Source: DAOTTI01 sp034437795 (lineage in GTDB: Bacteria; Chloroflexota; UBA11872; UBA12225). Taken from it: DNA of 36,930 bases. This document shows positions 14,256 through 22,237 of this stretch, in pieces; position 1 is the stretch's first letter, and each line of letters opens with the position of its first letter. The position numbers were made by a program, and so were the translations under genes. The notes under the pieces were generated by a model. The model was not told the origin of the DNA, made no database searches, and saw only the letters and a list, made by a program, of their open reading frames with translations. The stretch covers positions 1 through 36,930 of the forward strand of contig DAOTTI010000188.1 in NCBI GenBank assembly GCA_034437795.1. The letters are read 5' to 3'.

Positions 14256-15512
14256 ATGTCTACCGTCTATTCGCTCACGTCCACTCACCCTCTGTCATCT
14301 ATCGCTGCCTCTGGCTCCCTCCCGCCGGCGCTCGCTCCCGCGGAGCGCCCTGCGCTCTTTCCCAGCTTCTTCCTCGGAGGCTTCGAGTGCTCCTCTCACA
14401 TCTCCCTGAACGGCCAGCGCCAGGACTATCTGGCCATCACCCAGCACGACCGGCTCTGCCGCGAGGACTACGCGCTCGTACGCGCGGTCGGGATTCGGGC
14501 GGTGCGGGAAGGCCTGCGCTGGCACCTGATCGACCGCTGCGGGCGCTATGACTTCAGCAGCGCGGCGGCGCAGGTGGAGGCCGGTCAAGAGGCAGGGATC
14601 CTCCAGATCTGGGACCTGTTCCACTACGGCTATCCGGATGACCTGGACCCCTTCGACCAGGCGTTCGTACCGCGCTTCGCGGAGCTGGCCTACCGCTTCG
14701 CCCTGTGGCTGCGGGCGCAGGTGGATGGGCCCCGCTTCTACGTGCCCTTGAATGAACCATCCTTCTTCGCTTGGGCGGGCGGCGATTCCGGCTGGTTTGC
14801 GCCATTTCTATCCGGGCGGGGCTGGGAGCTGAAGCTGGCGCTGGTGCGTGCAGGTCTGGCCGCGACCGACGCCCTTCGCGCCGCTGACCCGTCGGCGCGA
14901 TTGATCGCCGTCGACCCCATCATCCACGCCCACGCGCCGCTGGATGCGCCGGAGCAGGCCGAAGCCGCGGCTCGCCAGACCAGCCGGCAATACGAGGTAT
15001 GGGACATGCTGGCCGGCCAGCTCGAGCCGCAGCTCGGAGGCGGGCCGGGCTATCTGGACATCGTCGGCGTCAACTACTATCTGCACAGCCAGTATGAGTA
15101 CGGCAACGACCGGCGCCTGGAGTTGGACGATCCGCGCCGCAAGCCGTTTCGGGAGATGCTCCAGGACGTGTACCGGCGGTACGGCCGGCCGATCGTCATT
15201 ACGGAGACGGCCTGCTGCGTTGAGCTCCGCCCGATCTGGCTGCGCTACATCGTGGACGAGTGCCTGGCCGCGTTGCAGGCGGGCGTGGACCTGCAGGGCA
15301 TCTGCCTCTACCCGATCATCGACTTCCCCGGCTGGGACAGCGGCAAGATGATCGAGTTCGGGCTGTGGGACCTGGTGCCGGACGGCGACGCGCTGCGGCG
15401 GGTGGTCTATGAACCGTACCTGGAGGAATTGCGTCGCTCGCAGGCCCGTCTGGAGACGTCCGGGCTGCTGCCGGTGTGGACCGGCCCCAACGTGGCGGCG
15501 GAGCCGAACTGA
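14256..15512 (+). CDS. GH1-like family glycosidase (paralogue of 19181-20386)
   Basis: 418 aa from the ATG at 14256; no clear Shine-Dalgarno, chosen because the upstream frame is non-family-like. Residues 35-48 (FPSFFLGGFECSSH) form the first barrel strand. LPLNEPSFFAW-type sequence around 165-173 places the acid/base at E167, and IVITETA places the nucleophile at E317. Both catalytic glutamates of a retaining beta-glycosidase (GH-A, COG2723-like) are therefore present. The protein is shorter than typical GH1 enzymes, and its substrate-pocket motifs (FECSSH in place of the usual QIEG block) differ. No signal peptide. About 55-60% similar by eye to the 19181 gene. Substrate unknown, but probably a glycoside made or remodelled by the surrounding genes. 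Confidence 0.85.
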   Translation: MSTVYSLTSTHPLSSIAASGSLPPALAPAERPALFPSFFLGGFECSSHISLNGQRQDYLAITQHDRLCREDYALVRAVGIRAVREGLRWHLIDRCGRYDFSSAAAQVEAGQEAGILQIWDLFHYGYPDDLDPFDQAFVPRFAELAYRFALWLRAQVDGPRFYVPLNEPSFFAWAGGDSGWFAPFLSGRGWELKLALVRAGLAATDALRAADPSARLIAVDPIIHAHAPLDAPEQAEAAARQTSRQYEVWDMLAGQLEPQLGGGPGYLDIVGVNYYLHSQYEYGNDRRLELDDPRRKPFREMLQDVYRRYGRPIVITETACCVELRPIWLRYIVDECLAALQAGVDLQGICLYPIIDFPGWDSGKMIEFGLWDLVPDGDALRRVVYEPYLEELRRSQARLETSGLLPVWTGPNVAAEPN

Positions 15513-15585
15513 CGCTGCTATTGCCCTGCTCCCGCCGCTGGCTCCCCTGTGGCGCGGGCAGGGCAGAGGTGCCTCTCGGGCGAAC

Positions 15586-16560
15586 TCAGGCTGGTAGCTC
15601 CTCCACCAGACCGGCCGCCCCCATCATGATCGCATCGATGCGGGCCAGCGTGTCCGGCTCGAGCCACACGTCCGGTGCCCGCACGTTCTCCTCGATCTCT
15701 TCAGGGCGGCGGACGCCGCAGAGCGCCACGGCGACCACCGGCTCGCGCAAGACCCAGGCCAGGGCCAGGCAAGGGAGGGTCGTGCCGAGCTCCTGAGCCA
15801 CCAGCTTCAGCTCGTCCACTACTTCCAGGTTGCGCCGCAGGTTCGGAGGAGTGAAGAGGGCCTGGCCGAAGACCAGCCCGTCGCGGCGCCAGTCTCCAGG
15901 CTCGAAGCCGGTGTCGCCGGCCAGCGTGCCGCTGAGGAGCCCGTGGGCCAGCGGGCCGTAGGCCATGACGCCGATGCCCAGTTCACGGGCGGTGCCGAAC
16001 ATGTGGCGCTCCCAGCGCCGGTCGAAGAGGTTGTAGCCTACCTGATTGGCGCAGATGGGCGCCACCTCCCTGGCCGCGCGCAGGAGAGGCGCGGCAAAGT
16101 TCGAAACCCCGATGAAGCGGGCCTTGCCCGCCTGCTGGAGGTCCATCAGCGCACGCATCGACTCGTCAAGCGGGGTCTCAGGATCCGGCCAGTGCAGGAG
16201 AAGCAGGTCCACGTAGTCCGTCTGGAGCGCGCGGAGGCTCTCTTCAACGTCCTCCATGATGGTCTGATAGCGGCCATCCCGATACGGCTTCAGGTGGGGG
16301 CGTGTGGGCAAGCCGCACTTGGTGACAATGATGGCCTCGTGCCGGCGCGCGCCCAGCGCCCGGCCGAGGAGGGCCTCGGCGCGCCCGTGGCCATAAGTCG
16401 GCGCGGTGTCGAACAGAGTGACCCCAAGGTCCAGCGCGTGCTGGACAGCCTGGCATGCCTCCTGCTGATCGCACCACCCGTAGTTTCCGCCCATCTCCCA
16501 CGTTCCGAAACCGATCACTGATACCTCCGGGCCCGAGTGGCCTAACCGCCGGTAGTACAT
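15586..16560 (-). CDS. Aldo/keto reductase
   Basis: 324 aa from the ATG at 16560 with GAGGGAA 7 nt upstream; the frame extends further but family sequence starts at MYYRRLGHSGPEVSVIGFGT. The catalytic tetrad is intact: D51 and Y56 (FDTAPTYGHG), K81 (VTKCG) and H123 (LLLHWPD). GVSNFAAPLL and the C-terminal VRRPEEIEENV segments fit the NADP(H)-binding site of the AKR superfamily, closest to the general oxidoreductase/YajO-like branch. It reduces or oxidises carbonyl groups, plausibly of sugars, in the cytoplasm. It converges on the GH1-like gene (73 bp between the stops). Confidence 0.92.
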   Translation of the reverse strand: MYYRRLGHSGPEVSVIGFGTWEMGGNYGWCDQQEACQAVQHALDLGVTLFDTAPTYGHGRAEALLGRALGARRHEAIIVTKCGLPTRPHLKPYRDGRYQTIMEDVEESLRALQTDYVDLLLLHWPDPETPLDESMRALMDLQQAGKARFIGVSNFAAPLLRAAREVAPICANQVGYNLFDRRWERHMFGTARELGIGVMAYGPLAHGLLSGTLAGDTGFEPGDWRRDGLVFGQALFTPPNLRRNLEVVDELKLVAQELGTTLPCLALAWVLREPVVAVALCGVRRPEEIEENVRAPDVWLEPDTLARIDAIMMGAAGLVEELPA

Positions 16561-16985
16561 CGTTCGTTCCCTCGTTACCCTGGCCGCTTCCACGGCCACT
16601 CTTGACCATCACTAGACTGCTGCACCTGGCTCTTCTCGGCCCATCCCAGTGGGGCACCGGCATTGCGCGTAAGGTCGTCAGCGGAGCCCTCACCCGCTCC
16701 CAGTGGGAGACAGAACTCATCACCGGTCATAGAGAAGCAATCGCCGCTGATGAAGGATCCGGGCTTGGGGATGCGGAGGGCATCCGCTGCCCGGCGCTTC
16801 CGCTGAACACCGGCCCCGGAGCAGGGCCGGCGACCAGGGCAGGCGGCACCAGTGATGGCAAGGCGCATGCCGCGCCGGTCGCGCCGCCACGCCGGCATCA
16901 ACGCCTGCCGGAGCCCCGGCACCCTGGCGCCATCACCAACCTTGAACTTTGAACTTTGAACGTCGAACTCCCGCCCGTGCCGGCG
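16561..16985. other. Intergenic region, 425 bp, with two repeats
   Basis: No gene supported. It contains a degenerate copy of the palindromic repeat around 16678-16760 (GCCCTCACCC; short stem CTCCC/GGGAG at 16697-16709; a TGAAGGATCC end near 16752) and a heptamer TTGAACT array at 16942-16969. It lies downstream of the leftward MDR gene and upstream of the leftward aldo/keto reductase. Confidence 0.6.
16942..16969. repeat. Heptamer repeat TTGAACT, 4 units
   Basis: TTGAACT, TTGAACT, TTGAACG, TCGAACT: four units of 7 bp, unrelated in sequence to the GAGTAGC heptamer but with the same period. It lies 17 bp downstream of the MDR gene's stop. Confidence 0.85.
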
Positions 16986-18170
16986 CTACGGAAAGCGAAT
17001 GCCGACCTTGATGCACTGGTCCGGGTGCTCGTCCATCAGCCGGTAGACCTCGAGCGCTTGCTCGAATGGCACGATGGGGGTGACCAGGCCATCGGTCCGC
17101 AGCCGCCCTGAGGCCAGCCAGCGAAGGGCCGTTTCCACCAGGCGCTCCAGGGTCCAGCCGGGGGCGTCGCGGAGGGGCTGGCTTTCCGAACGGCAGGAGA
17201 CCAACTGCAAGCGGTTCAGGTGAAACTCCTCGCCCAGGTAGAGATCAGGCGCCCCGCCGGGGTAATACGAGAGGACGCAGACCGTGCCGCCGAACCGCGT
17301 CGCGCGGATGGCGTCATGCAGGGCCCGCACGTTGCCGCTGGCTTCGATCGCTACATCGACACCCAGGTTTCCGGTCTGCGTCTCGCGTTCAACGTACCCA
17401 CCGAGCACGTGCCGTCCGGCCCGCCGCGGCTGTCCCAGGGGCTCCAGCTCATCCGCCAGCGTCGGCGTCCGCTCCACGTCGTCGGCCGCCGGCATCGGCG
17501 CGTGGGGCTGCGCGCCCACCGGACGTGTCAGCGCCCGGATGGCAAGGCCGGTGTCGTCGCCCGGCTCGAGCACGTGGTCAGCGCCGAAGCGGCGGGCGAG
17601 ATCGCGCCGGAGCGGCAGGGGGTCCACGGCCATGACCTGGTCGGCGCCACCCAGGCGCGCGAGCTGCACAGCCAGCAGGCCAATGGCGCCCAGCCCGAAG
17701 ACGGCTACGCGGTCGCCCAGCTTGATGCCGGCGTCGCGAACGGCCAGCGCCATCACCGCTGGATCGAGACAGACCGCCACCTCCGGCGCCAGGCCCTCCG
17801 GCAGCGGGTCGACACGGCTCTCATGCACGGTATAGGTCTCGCGGATCGGCAGATGCCCAAAGACGCGGTCGCCCGGCCGGAAGCGCGTCACGGCAGCGCC
17901 CACCTCGGTGACCACCCCGACGGCCATGTTGCCCAGCCGGCGCGGGAAGGCGCGCATGGCCTCGTCTTCTATCGGCAGCAGACAGCCCCACTCGCGGTCA
18001 TAGGTGAGGCGCAGCACGCGCTCCGTCCCGCGATAGGTGACCAGGCTCGAGCCGTGCTTGGGTGAAGCGAATTCGGCGCGGATACGCACCTGGGCCGGCC
18101 CTAAGGGCGGGTCCACGTACTCGCGAAAGGCCGGCGTGCGGGGCGCAACGGCGATTAGCTCTCGCGGCAC
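16986..18170 (-). CDS. MDR-family dehydrogenase with a ~50-residue insertion
   Basis: 394 aa; GTG start with a perfect AAGGAGG 5-6 nt upstream. The N-terminal GroES-like half has RPGDRVFGHL; the Rossmann half has FGLGAIG at 158-164 followed by AVDPLPLRR. As in the other two MDR proteins here, the catalytic zinc positions are not Cys and GHE (FASPKHGSSL, RLGNMAVGVV), so it is probably zinc-independent. It shares the YYPGGAPDLYLGEEFHLNRL block with them. Residues ~215-267 are a Pro/Ala/Glu-rich insertion placed just before the conserved VDVAIEASG strand, which I do not know from the family. It is divergently transcribed from the CBS-domain gene. Substrate unknown. Confidence 0.88.
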   Translation of the reverse strand: MPRELIAVAPRTPAFREYVDPPLGPAQVRIRAEFASPKHGSSLVTYRGTERVLRLTYDREWGCLLPIEDEAMRAFPRRLGNMAVGVVTEVGAAVTRFRPGDRVFGHLPIRETYTVHESRVDPLPEGLAPEVAVCLDPAVMALAVRDAGIKLGDRVAVFGLGAIGLLAVQLARLGGADQVMAVDPLPLRRDLARRFGADHVLEPGDDTGLAIRALTRPVGAQPHAPMPAADDVERTPTLADELEPLGQPRRAGRHVLGGYVERETQTGNLGVDVAIEASGNVRALHDAIRATRFGGTVCVLSYYPGGAPDLYLGEEFHLNRLQLVSCRSESQPLRDAPGWTLERLVETALRWLASGRLRTDGLVTPIVPFEQALEVYRLMDEHPDQCIKVGIRFP

Positions 18171-18443
18171 TCACTCCTCCTTACGTGGTGAAACGCCGTA
18201 CCGGTCCGGCCCGCGCCGGAGCCAGCCGGACGTAGGGGCGCTGGGCCCGGCAGGGCCGATGCTCTGGAGCCAGGGTCCGTCGCAGACGCGCCGGAAGCTG
18301 CATCCACCAAGCACTTCCCTGCCGGCACATAGTGGCACGCGCCTTGCGTGCAAGAGGTGAGCCAGGGCGCGGCGTCGCGCGCATCCGGACCATTCCGATG
18401 CGGCGGCGCGCCGCAGCAGATGCTGGCCCAACGGAGGTGAACC

Positions 18444-18875
18444 GTGCAAGTCCATGAGGTGATGAGCCGTAGCGTGGAAGTGGTGGGTCCCGACGCAACT
18501 CTGGAAGAAGCGGCTCGGCGGATGAGAGAACGCAACGTGGGGCTGCTGCCGGTCTGTGACGGCGACCGCCTGCTCGGCATGATCACCGATCGCGACATCG
18601 CCATCCGTGGCATCGCCGAGGGCAAGGACCCCCGAACGACCCCTGTGCGTGAAGCGATGACCCCGGAGGTGATCTGGGTCTTCGAGGACGCGGATGTCCA
18701 AGAGGCGGCACAGCTCATGGAAGAGAACGAGGTGCGCCGGGTCGTGGTACTCAACCACGATAAGCGCCTGGTAGGGGTCGTCTCACTGGACGACATCGCC
18801 GCCAGGGCCGGTGAGCAGCGCCTGGCCGGCGAGGTACTGCAGCAGGTGGCTCCGCCTGCCGAGACACGGTCCTGA
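18444..18875 (+). CDS. CBS-domain pair protein
   Basis: 143 aa; GTG start with ACGGAGGTGA upstream (6-7 nt spacing), so GTG is well supported. Two CBS domains fill the protein: residues ~1-60 (VMSRSVEVVGPDATLEEAAR, LGMITDRDIAIRG) and ~70-128 (AMTPEVIWVFEDADVQEAAQ, LVGVVSLDDIAA). Stand-alone CBS pairs bind adenine nucleotides such as AMP, ATP or SAM and act as cytoplasmic energy or redox sensors, or partner a separate enzyme. No fused effector domain is present. The neighbours give no clear partner, although the site-2 protease at 31142 also carries a CBS pair. Confidence 0.93.
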   Translation: MQVHEVMSRSVEVVGPDATLEEAARRMRERNVGLLPVCDGDRLLGMITDRDIAIRGIAEGKDPRTTPVREAMTPEVIWVFEDADVQEAAQLMEENEVRRVVVLNHDKRLVGVVSLDDIAARAGEQRLAGEVLQQVAPPAETRS

Positions 18876-19180
18876 TACTCCTGGCGGCGCAGCCCGCAAG
18901 CCGGTGACGACGCGTGAAGGGCCCGCTCCGAGGGCCCGCGGGCTGTGCTGACCGCTCCTGGCCTCGGAACCGGCCATGGTGGAGCGCCCGCCGAGTGGCG
19001 CGCCCCCAAAGGGTCTGAGCCTGGCCGGCACGTGCGCCACACTCCCGCCAGTTCTAGCTGGCGGGGAATTGCCCAAACGCTCCGGGGCGCCAGTCACTAC
19101 ACGGCCGGCCGCTGTTTGACGCTTCCAGCTCCAGGGCAAGCCTCAAGCGCCGGCCGGCCACTCAGGTAGCAGCGACAACG
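18876..19180. other. Intergenic region with nested hairpin
   Basis: About 305 bp without a gene. CAGCCCGC (18890-18897) pairs with GCGGGCTG (18938-18945), enclosing a second stem GGGCCC (18919-18924)/GGGCCC (18932-18937). This lies 15 nt after the CBS gene stop and may end its transcript, though no T-tract follows. The rest shows nothing recognisable. Confidence 0.5.
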
Positions 19181-20386
19181 ATGGAGGGTTCTGAACGTCT
19201 CTTCCCAAGCTTCTTTCTTGGTGGGTTTGAGTGCTCATCCCACGTCGATCCTTCCGGCGAGCGCCGGGACCTATTGGCGCTGACGCAGCACGATCGGTAC
19301 TTCCGTGAAGACTACGAGCTCGTGCGGTCCGAGGGGGTGCTGGCCATCCGTGATGGCGTCCACTGGCACCTGTGCGACGTCTGCGGCCGATACGAGTTCG
19401 GCAGCGTCGCACCCCGCGTGCGCGCAGCGCGTGAGCTTGGCCTGACGGTGATCTGGGACCTGTTCCATTACGGTTACCCTGAAGACCTTGACCCGTCGGA
19501 CGCGGCGTTTGCCCCGCGCTTTGGCGACTACGCCTACGCCTTTGCGCGGTGGCTGAGCCAGCGGGTGCCGGGGCCACGGTGGTACGTGCCGGTGAACGAG
19601 CCATCGTTCTTCGCCTGGGCCGGCGGGGAGGTGGCCTGGTTTGCCCCGTGCTGGCGCGGGCGGGGCTGGGAGCTCAAGGTCCGGCTGCTGGAGGCGGCCA
19701 TTGCCGGCAGCCGCGCCATCCGCGCCGCCGACCCGCAGGCCCGCCTGGTGGCCGTGGACCCGGTGATCCACGTCGTCGCGCCGGCGGACGCGCCGGAGCT
19801 GGCCGAGGACGCGGCGCGGTTCAGCGCCCTGCAGTATCAGGCGTGGGACATGCTGGTCGGGCGCCTGGCGCCGGAGGTAGGCGGGTCGGCGGACCTCCTG
19901 GACGTCGTGGGCGTGAACTACTACCCGCACAATCAGTGGGAGCACACCCGCGGGGGCTGCCTGGCGCCCGATGACCCGCGCCGCAAACCTTTTCGCCAGA
20001 TCCTGCTGGAGGTGTACCAGCGCTACCGCCGGCCGATGATCGTCAGCGAGACGGCGGCGGCCGGCGCGTACCGGCCGGCGTGGCTGCGCTACATGGTGGA
20101 CGAGTGCCTGGCCGCCATCAGGCTGGGGGTCGACCTGCAGGGGATCTGCCACTATCCCGTGATCGACATGCCCGGGTGGATCGGCGGGTTTTGCAGCGAG
20201 TTCCTCAACTATGGCCTGTGGGACCTGGTGCCTGATCCGCAAGATGCTCAGGAGGGCGCCTGCAGCCCCGTGCTGCGCCGGCAGCCGTACGCGCCGGTCC
20301 TGATGGCGTTGCGCGAGGCCCAGCAACGGGTCGCCGCTGCCGGCCTGGGCGCCGGCCGCGCCCGCCAGCCGGCGCTGGTGACGTGA
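19181..20386 (+). CDS. GH1-like family glycosidase (second paralogue)
   Basis: 401 aa, ATG start; ribosome site weak. Same architecture as the 14256 gene: FPSFFLGGFECSSH at 8-21, LTQHDRYFREDYELVR, VIWDLFHYGYPEDLDP, acid/base E140 in VPVNEPSFFAWAGG and nucleophile E290 in MIVSETAAAG. A retaining beta-glycosidase mechanism is expected. Compared with its paralogue it lacks the ~27 extra N-terminal residues and has a longer loop near the C-terminus (DMPGWIGGFCSEF). No signal peptide, so cytoplasmic. Two paralogues 5 kb apart suggest either an old duplication with different substrates or successive steps in one pathway. Confidence 0.87.
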   Translation: MEGSERLFPSFFLGGFECSSHVDPSGERRDLLALTQHDRYFREDYELVRSEGVLAIRDGVHWHLCDVCGRYEFGSVAPRVRAARELGLTVIWDLFHYGYPEDLDPSDAAFAPRFGDYAYAFARWLSQRVPGPRWYVPVNEPSFFAWAGGEVAWFAPCWRGRGWELKVRLLEAAIAGSRAIRAADPQARLVAVDPVIHVVAPADAPELAEDAARFSALQYQAWDMLVGRLAPEVGGSADLLDVVGVNYYPHNQWEHTRGGCLAPDDPRRKPFRQILLEVYQRYRRPMIVSETAAAGAYRPAWLRYMVDECLAAIRLGVDLQGICHYPVIDMPGWIGGFCSEFLNYGLWDLVPDPQDAQEGACSPVLRRQPYAPVLMALREAQQRVAAAGLGAGRARQPALVT

Positions 20387-20419
20387 CCGGAGCGCCCTGG
20401 CACGAATACTGCTCTCAGG

Positions 20420-20470
20420 TTGAGTATCCATCTTGAGTATCCACCGCGGGCTCGAGTATCCACCGCGGGC
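20420..20470. repeat. 19-bp direct repeat, two copies plus a partial
   Basis: T(T/C)GAGTATCCACCGCGGGC occurs at 20433-20451 and 20452-20470, preceded by a 13-bp partial copy at 20420-20432 (TTGAGTATCCATC). It lies about 90 bp upstream of a small gene. Confidence 0.9.
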
Positions 20471-20561
20471 GAGCAGTTTCCGCTCGCGGTCGGAGCGGGC
20501 TCCGTCGATGAATGAGCCGGACTGGCCCGCGTGGGTACCGCAGGAGAAAGGAGGCGCCGGG

Positions 20562-20732
20562 ATGCCGGCCAAGAAGCATCTGCGTGGCGTGAGCGAGAAG
20601 GAGCAGCGCCAGTACGAGCACATCAAAGAATCGGCGGCCCAATCCGGGCGGTATGGCGGACGGGCCAAGGAGGTGGCCGCCCGCACTGTGCTCAAGCAGC
20701 ACAAGGCGAAGGGGCACAAGCCCGGGCAATAG
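20562..20732 (+). CDS. Small basic conserved protein (annotated 'plasmid stabilisation' in relatives)
   Basis: 56 aa, ATG with AAAGGAGG about 7 nt upstream, an unusually good ribosome site that overrides a longer open frame through the 20420-20470 repeat. Sequence: MPAKKHLRGVSEKEQRQYEH, then IKESAAQSGRYGGRAKEVAA, then RTVLKQHKAKGHKPGQ. This matches my memory of a widespread small family with the pattern S-x-K-x-x-R-Q-Y-x-H-I-K...A-A-R-T-V, often annotated as plasmid stabilisation protein without experimental support. Lys/Arg-rich, so nucleic-acid binding is possible. No plasmid genes are nearby. Confidence 0.75.
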   Translation: MPAKKHLRGVSEKEQRQYEHIKESAAQSGRYGGRAKEVAARTVLKQHKAKGHKPGQ

Positions 20733-20861
20733 GTCCGCGCGGGCTGGGCAGGCAGACCGCCGGCGCGCCCTGAACTCGTGCGCCGGCCAATCTGCGCTGG
20801 TCAGGGGACAGCCGATCGGCCGATGCTGGTTGCCGCGCTAAGCGAGCCGAGCGGCAGGGCT

Positions 20862-22001
20862 TCAGGCGGCCTTTCTGCGGCGGGCGGTGACCTCCTCGAC
20901 CAGCTCCTGAAAGAGCGCCTCCCATTGCCGGCAGACGACGGTGGTGGAGTAGCGCTCTTCCACCGTGCGGCGGAGCTGGGCTCCTAAGCGCTGGGCCAGG
21001 CTGGGATCAGCGAAGAGGCGCTCCAGCGACGCCGCCACCGCCGGCGGCTGGCCGTGGGGAACAAAGAGGCCAGAGTGCCCGTGTATGATCACATCGGGCG
21101 TACCGCCGTCACGGGTGGCTACCACTGGCAGGCGGGCAGCGCCGGCCTCGAGCACCACGTGGGGCATGCCCTCGCCTTGCGAGAGCCAGGCGTAGGCGTC
21201 CATCGCCGCCAGCAGGCGAGGGACGTCGGTGCGGTCCCCGGTGAAGACCATGGCCTCGGTTAGGCCCCGCGCGGCCGCCAGGGCGTGGAGCTCCGCTTCG
21301 TACTCGGGCATGAAGGCGTCCGCCCCCCCGACGACGACGAAGCGGGCCTGGGGCAGGCGCTCGTGCAGTAGGGCCGCTGCCTCGATGAAGTGCTCCACGC
21401 GCTTCTTGCGGTCCAGGCGCCCGACCCAGCCGGCGACCTTGTGCTGGGGGCCGAAGCCGAGCTCGCGCCGCACCGCCTGGCGGTCGTGGCCGGCGAACTC
21501 GCTGAGATCGACCATGCTGGGGATCAGGCGCGCCCGCGACGGGTCCGGCATGACGCTGGCCGCGGCCGCCACGATGCTCCGGCACACGCCGACGTAGGCG
21601 GAGGTGAAGCGCTTGGGCGTGCGGTAGACCTCAGAGACCAGGCCGCCGTGCTCGATCAGCGCGGGGCGCTCGTGCGGCGCCAGGAGCTCCAGCGCGCGGC
21701 AGGCGTGCTGCACCCCCTGGCAGGCCACGACTATGTCCACCTGCTCGCGCCGGATCAGGCCTGCCAGGTAATGCGCTCGCTGCTCATCATTGAGCTCATA
21801 GCAGGTGGTATCGAGGGGGACCCCCAGGGCCTGCAGCGCCTCCGCGGTGACGGTGGTCATCCGCTCGTTACGGAAGCAGGCCGCGACGGAGAGCCGGTAG
21901 CGGCGCCGGTCCAGGTTGCGCGCCAGGAGGCGCACCTCTGTCTCTTCCCCGCCTACTACCAGCCAGTCAAAGACGAACAGGATCCGGATGGGTGCTGCCA
22001 T
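20862..22001 (-). CDS. GT4-family glycosyltransferase
   Basis: 379 aa from the ATG at 22001; upstream in-frame starts run into a palindromic repeat. GT-B fold: first domain IRILFVFDWLVVGGEETEVR with the glycine loop; second domain VAGWVGRLDRKKRVEHFIEA, then the donor-binding GEGMPHVVLEAGAARLPVVA with the family's acidic residue, and DVIIHGHSGLFVPHG. Retaining, cytoplasmic or membrane-associated, using an NDP-sugar donor. It is leftward like the two genes behind it (MDR 22224-23534 and GT4 23647-24840), and the three probably form one unit broken by a 222-bp repeat-filled gap. Confidence 0.92.
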   Translation of the reverse strand: MAAPIRILFVFDWLVVGGEETEVRLLARNLDRRRYRLSVAACFRNERMTTVTAEALQALGVPLDTTCYELNDEQRAHYLAGLIRREQVDIVVACQGVQHACRALELLAPHERPALIEHGGLVSEVYRTPKRFTSAYVGVCRSIVAAAASVMPDPSRARLIPSMVDLSEFAGHDRQAVRRELGFGPQHKVAGWVGRLDRKKRVEHFIEAAALLHERLPQARFVVVGGADAFMPEYEAELHALAAARGLTEAMVFTGDRTDVPRLLAAMDAYAWLSQGEGMPHVVLEAGAARLPVVATRDGGTPDVIIHGHSGLFVPHGQPPAVAASLERLFADPSLAQRLGAQLRRTVEERYSTTVVCRQWEALFQELVEEVTARRRKAA

Positions 22002-22040
22002 ATCCGCTGACCTCATCTCCCCGATCTGGTCTCCCGGTTC

Positions 22041-22083
22041 TTCACCAGCGGCGCCCTCACCCTCTCCCACAGGGAGAGAGGGC
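22041..22083. repeat. Palindromic repeat
   Basis: TTCACCAGCGGCGCCCTCAC followed by stem CTCTCCC (22062-22068), ACA loop, GGGAGAG (22072-22078). The TTCACCAGCGG lead-in matches the copies at 8868 and 12485. Confidence 0.8.
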
Positions 22084-22170
22084 AGGGACGGCGCTCCCGC
22101 CGATGCGCGTAGCGCCCCTACCCACGCCCACAGGGAGAGGACGACGTGTGCGACTTGCTCGCTACCAGTC

Positions 22171-22203
22171 GCGCCCTAACCCTCTCCCGATGGGAGAGGG
22201 GAC
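22171..22203. repeat. Palindromic repeat
   Basis: GCGCCCTAACCCTCTCCC with perfect 9-bp stem CCCTCTCCC (22180-22188)/GGGAGAGGG (22192-22200) and a GAT loop. It is separated from the copy at 22041 by another degenerate ACAGGGAGAGG half at about 22130-22140. Confidence 0.8.
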
Positions 22204-22216
22204 CGGTGGTCACCTG

Positions 22217-22237
22217 CTACGCGCTACTCGCTACTCC
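22217..22237. repeat. Short heptamer repeat at the 3' end of the MDR gene
   Basis: Reads GGGAGTAGCGAGTAGCGCGTAG on the minus strand. It supplies the final codons (GSSE) and the TAG stop of the 22224-23534 gene, and shares GGGAGTAGCGAG exactly with the glycosidase 3' end at 5338. Confidence 0.8.

Noticed and set aside
20433..20561. Longer form of the small basic protein starting at 20433
   Set aside because: The extra residues come from the direct repeat and lack a ribosome site, whereas the ATG at 20562 has AAAGGAGG at ideal spacing.
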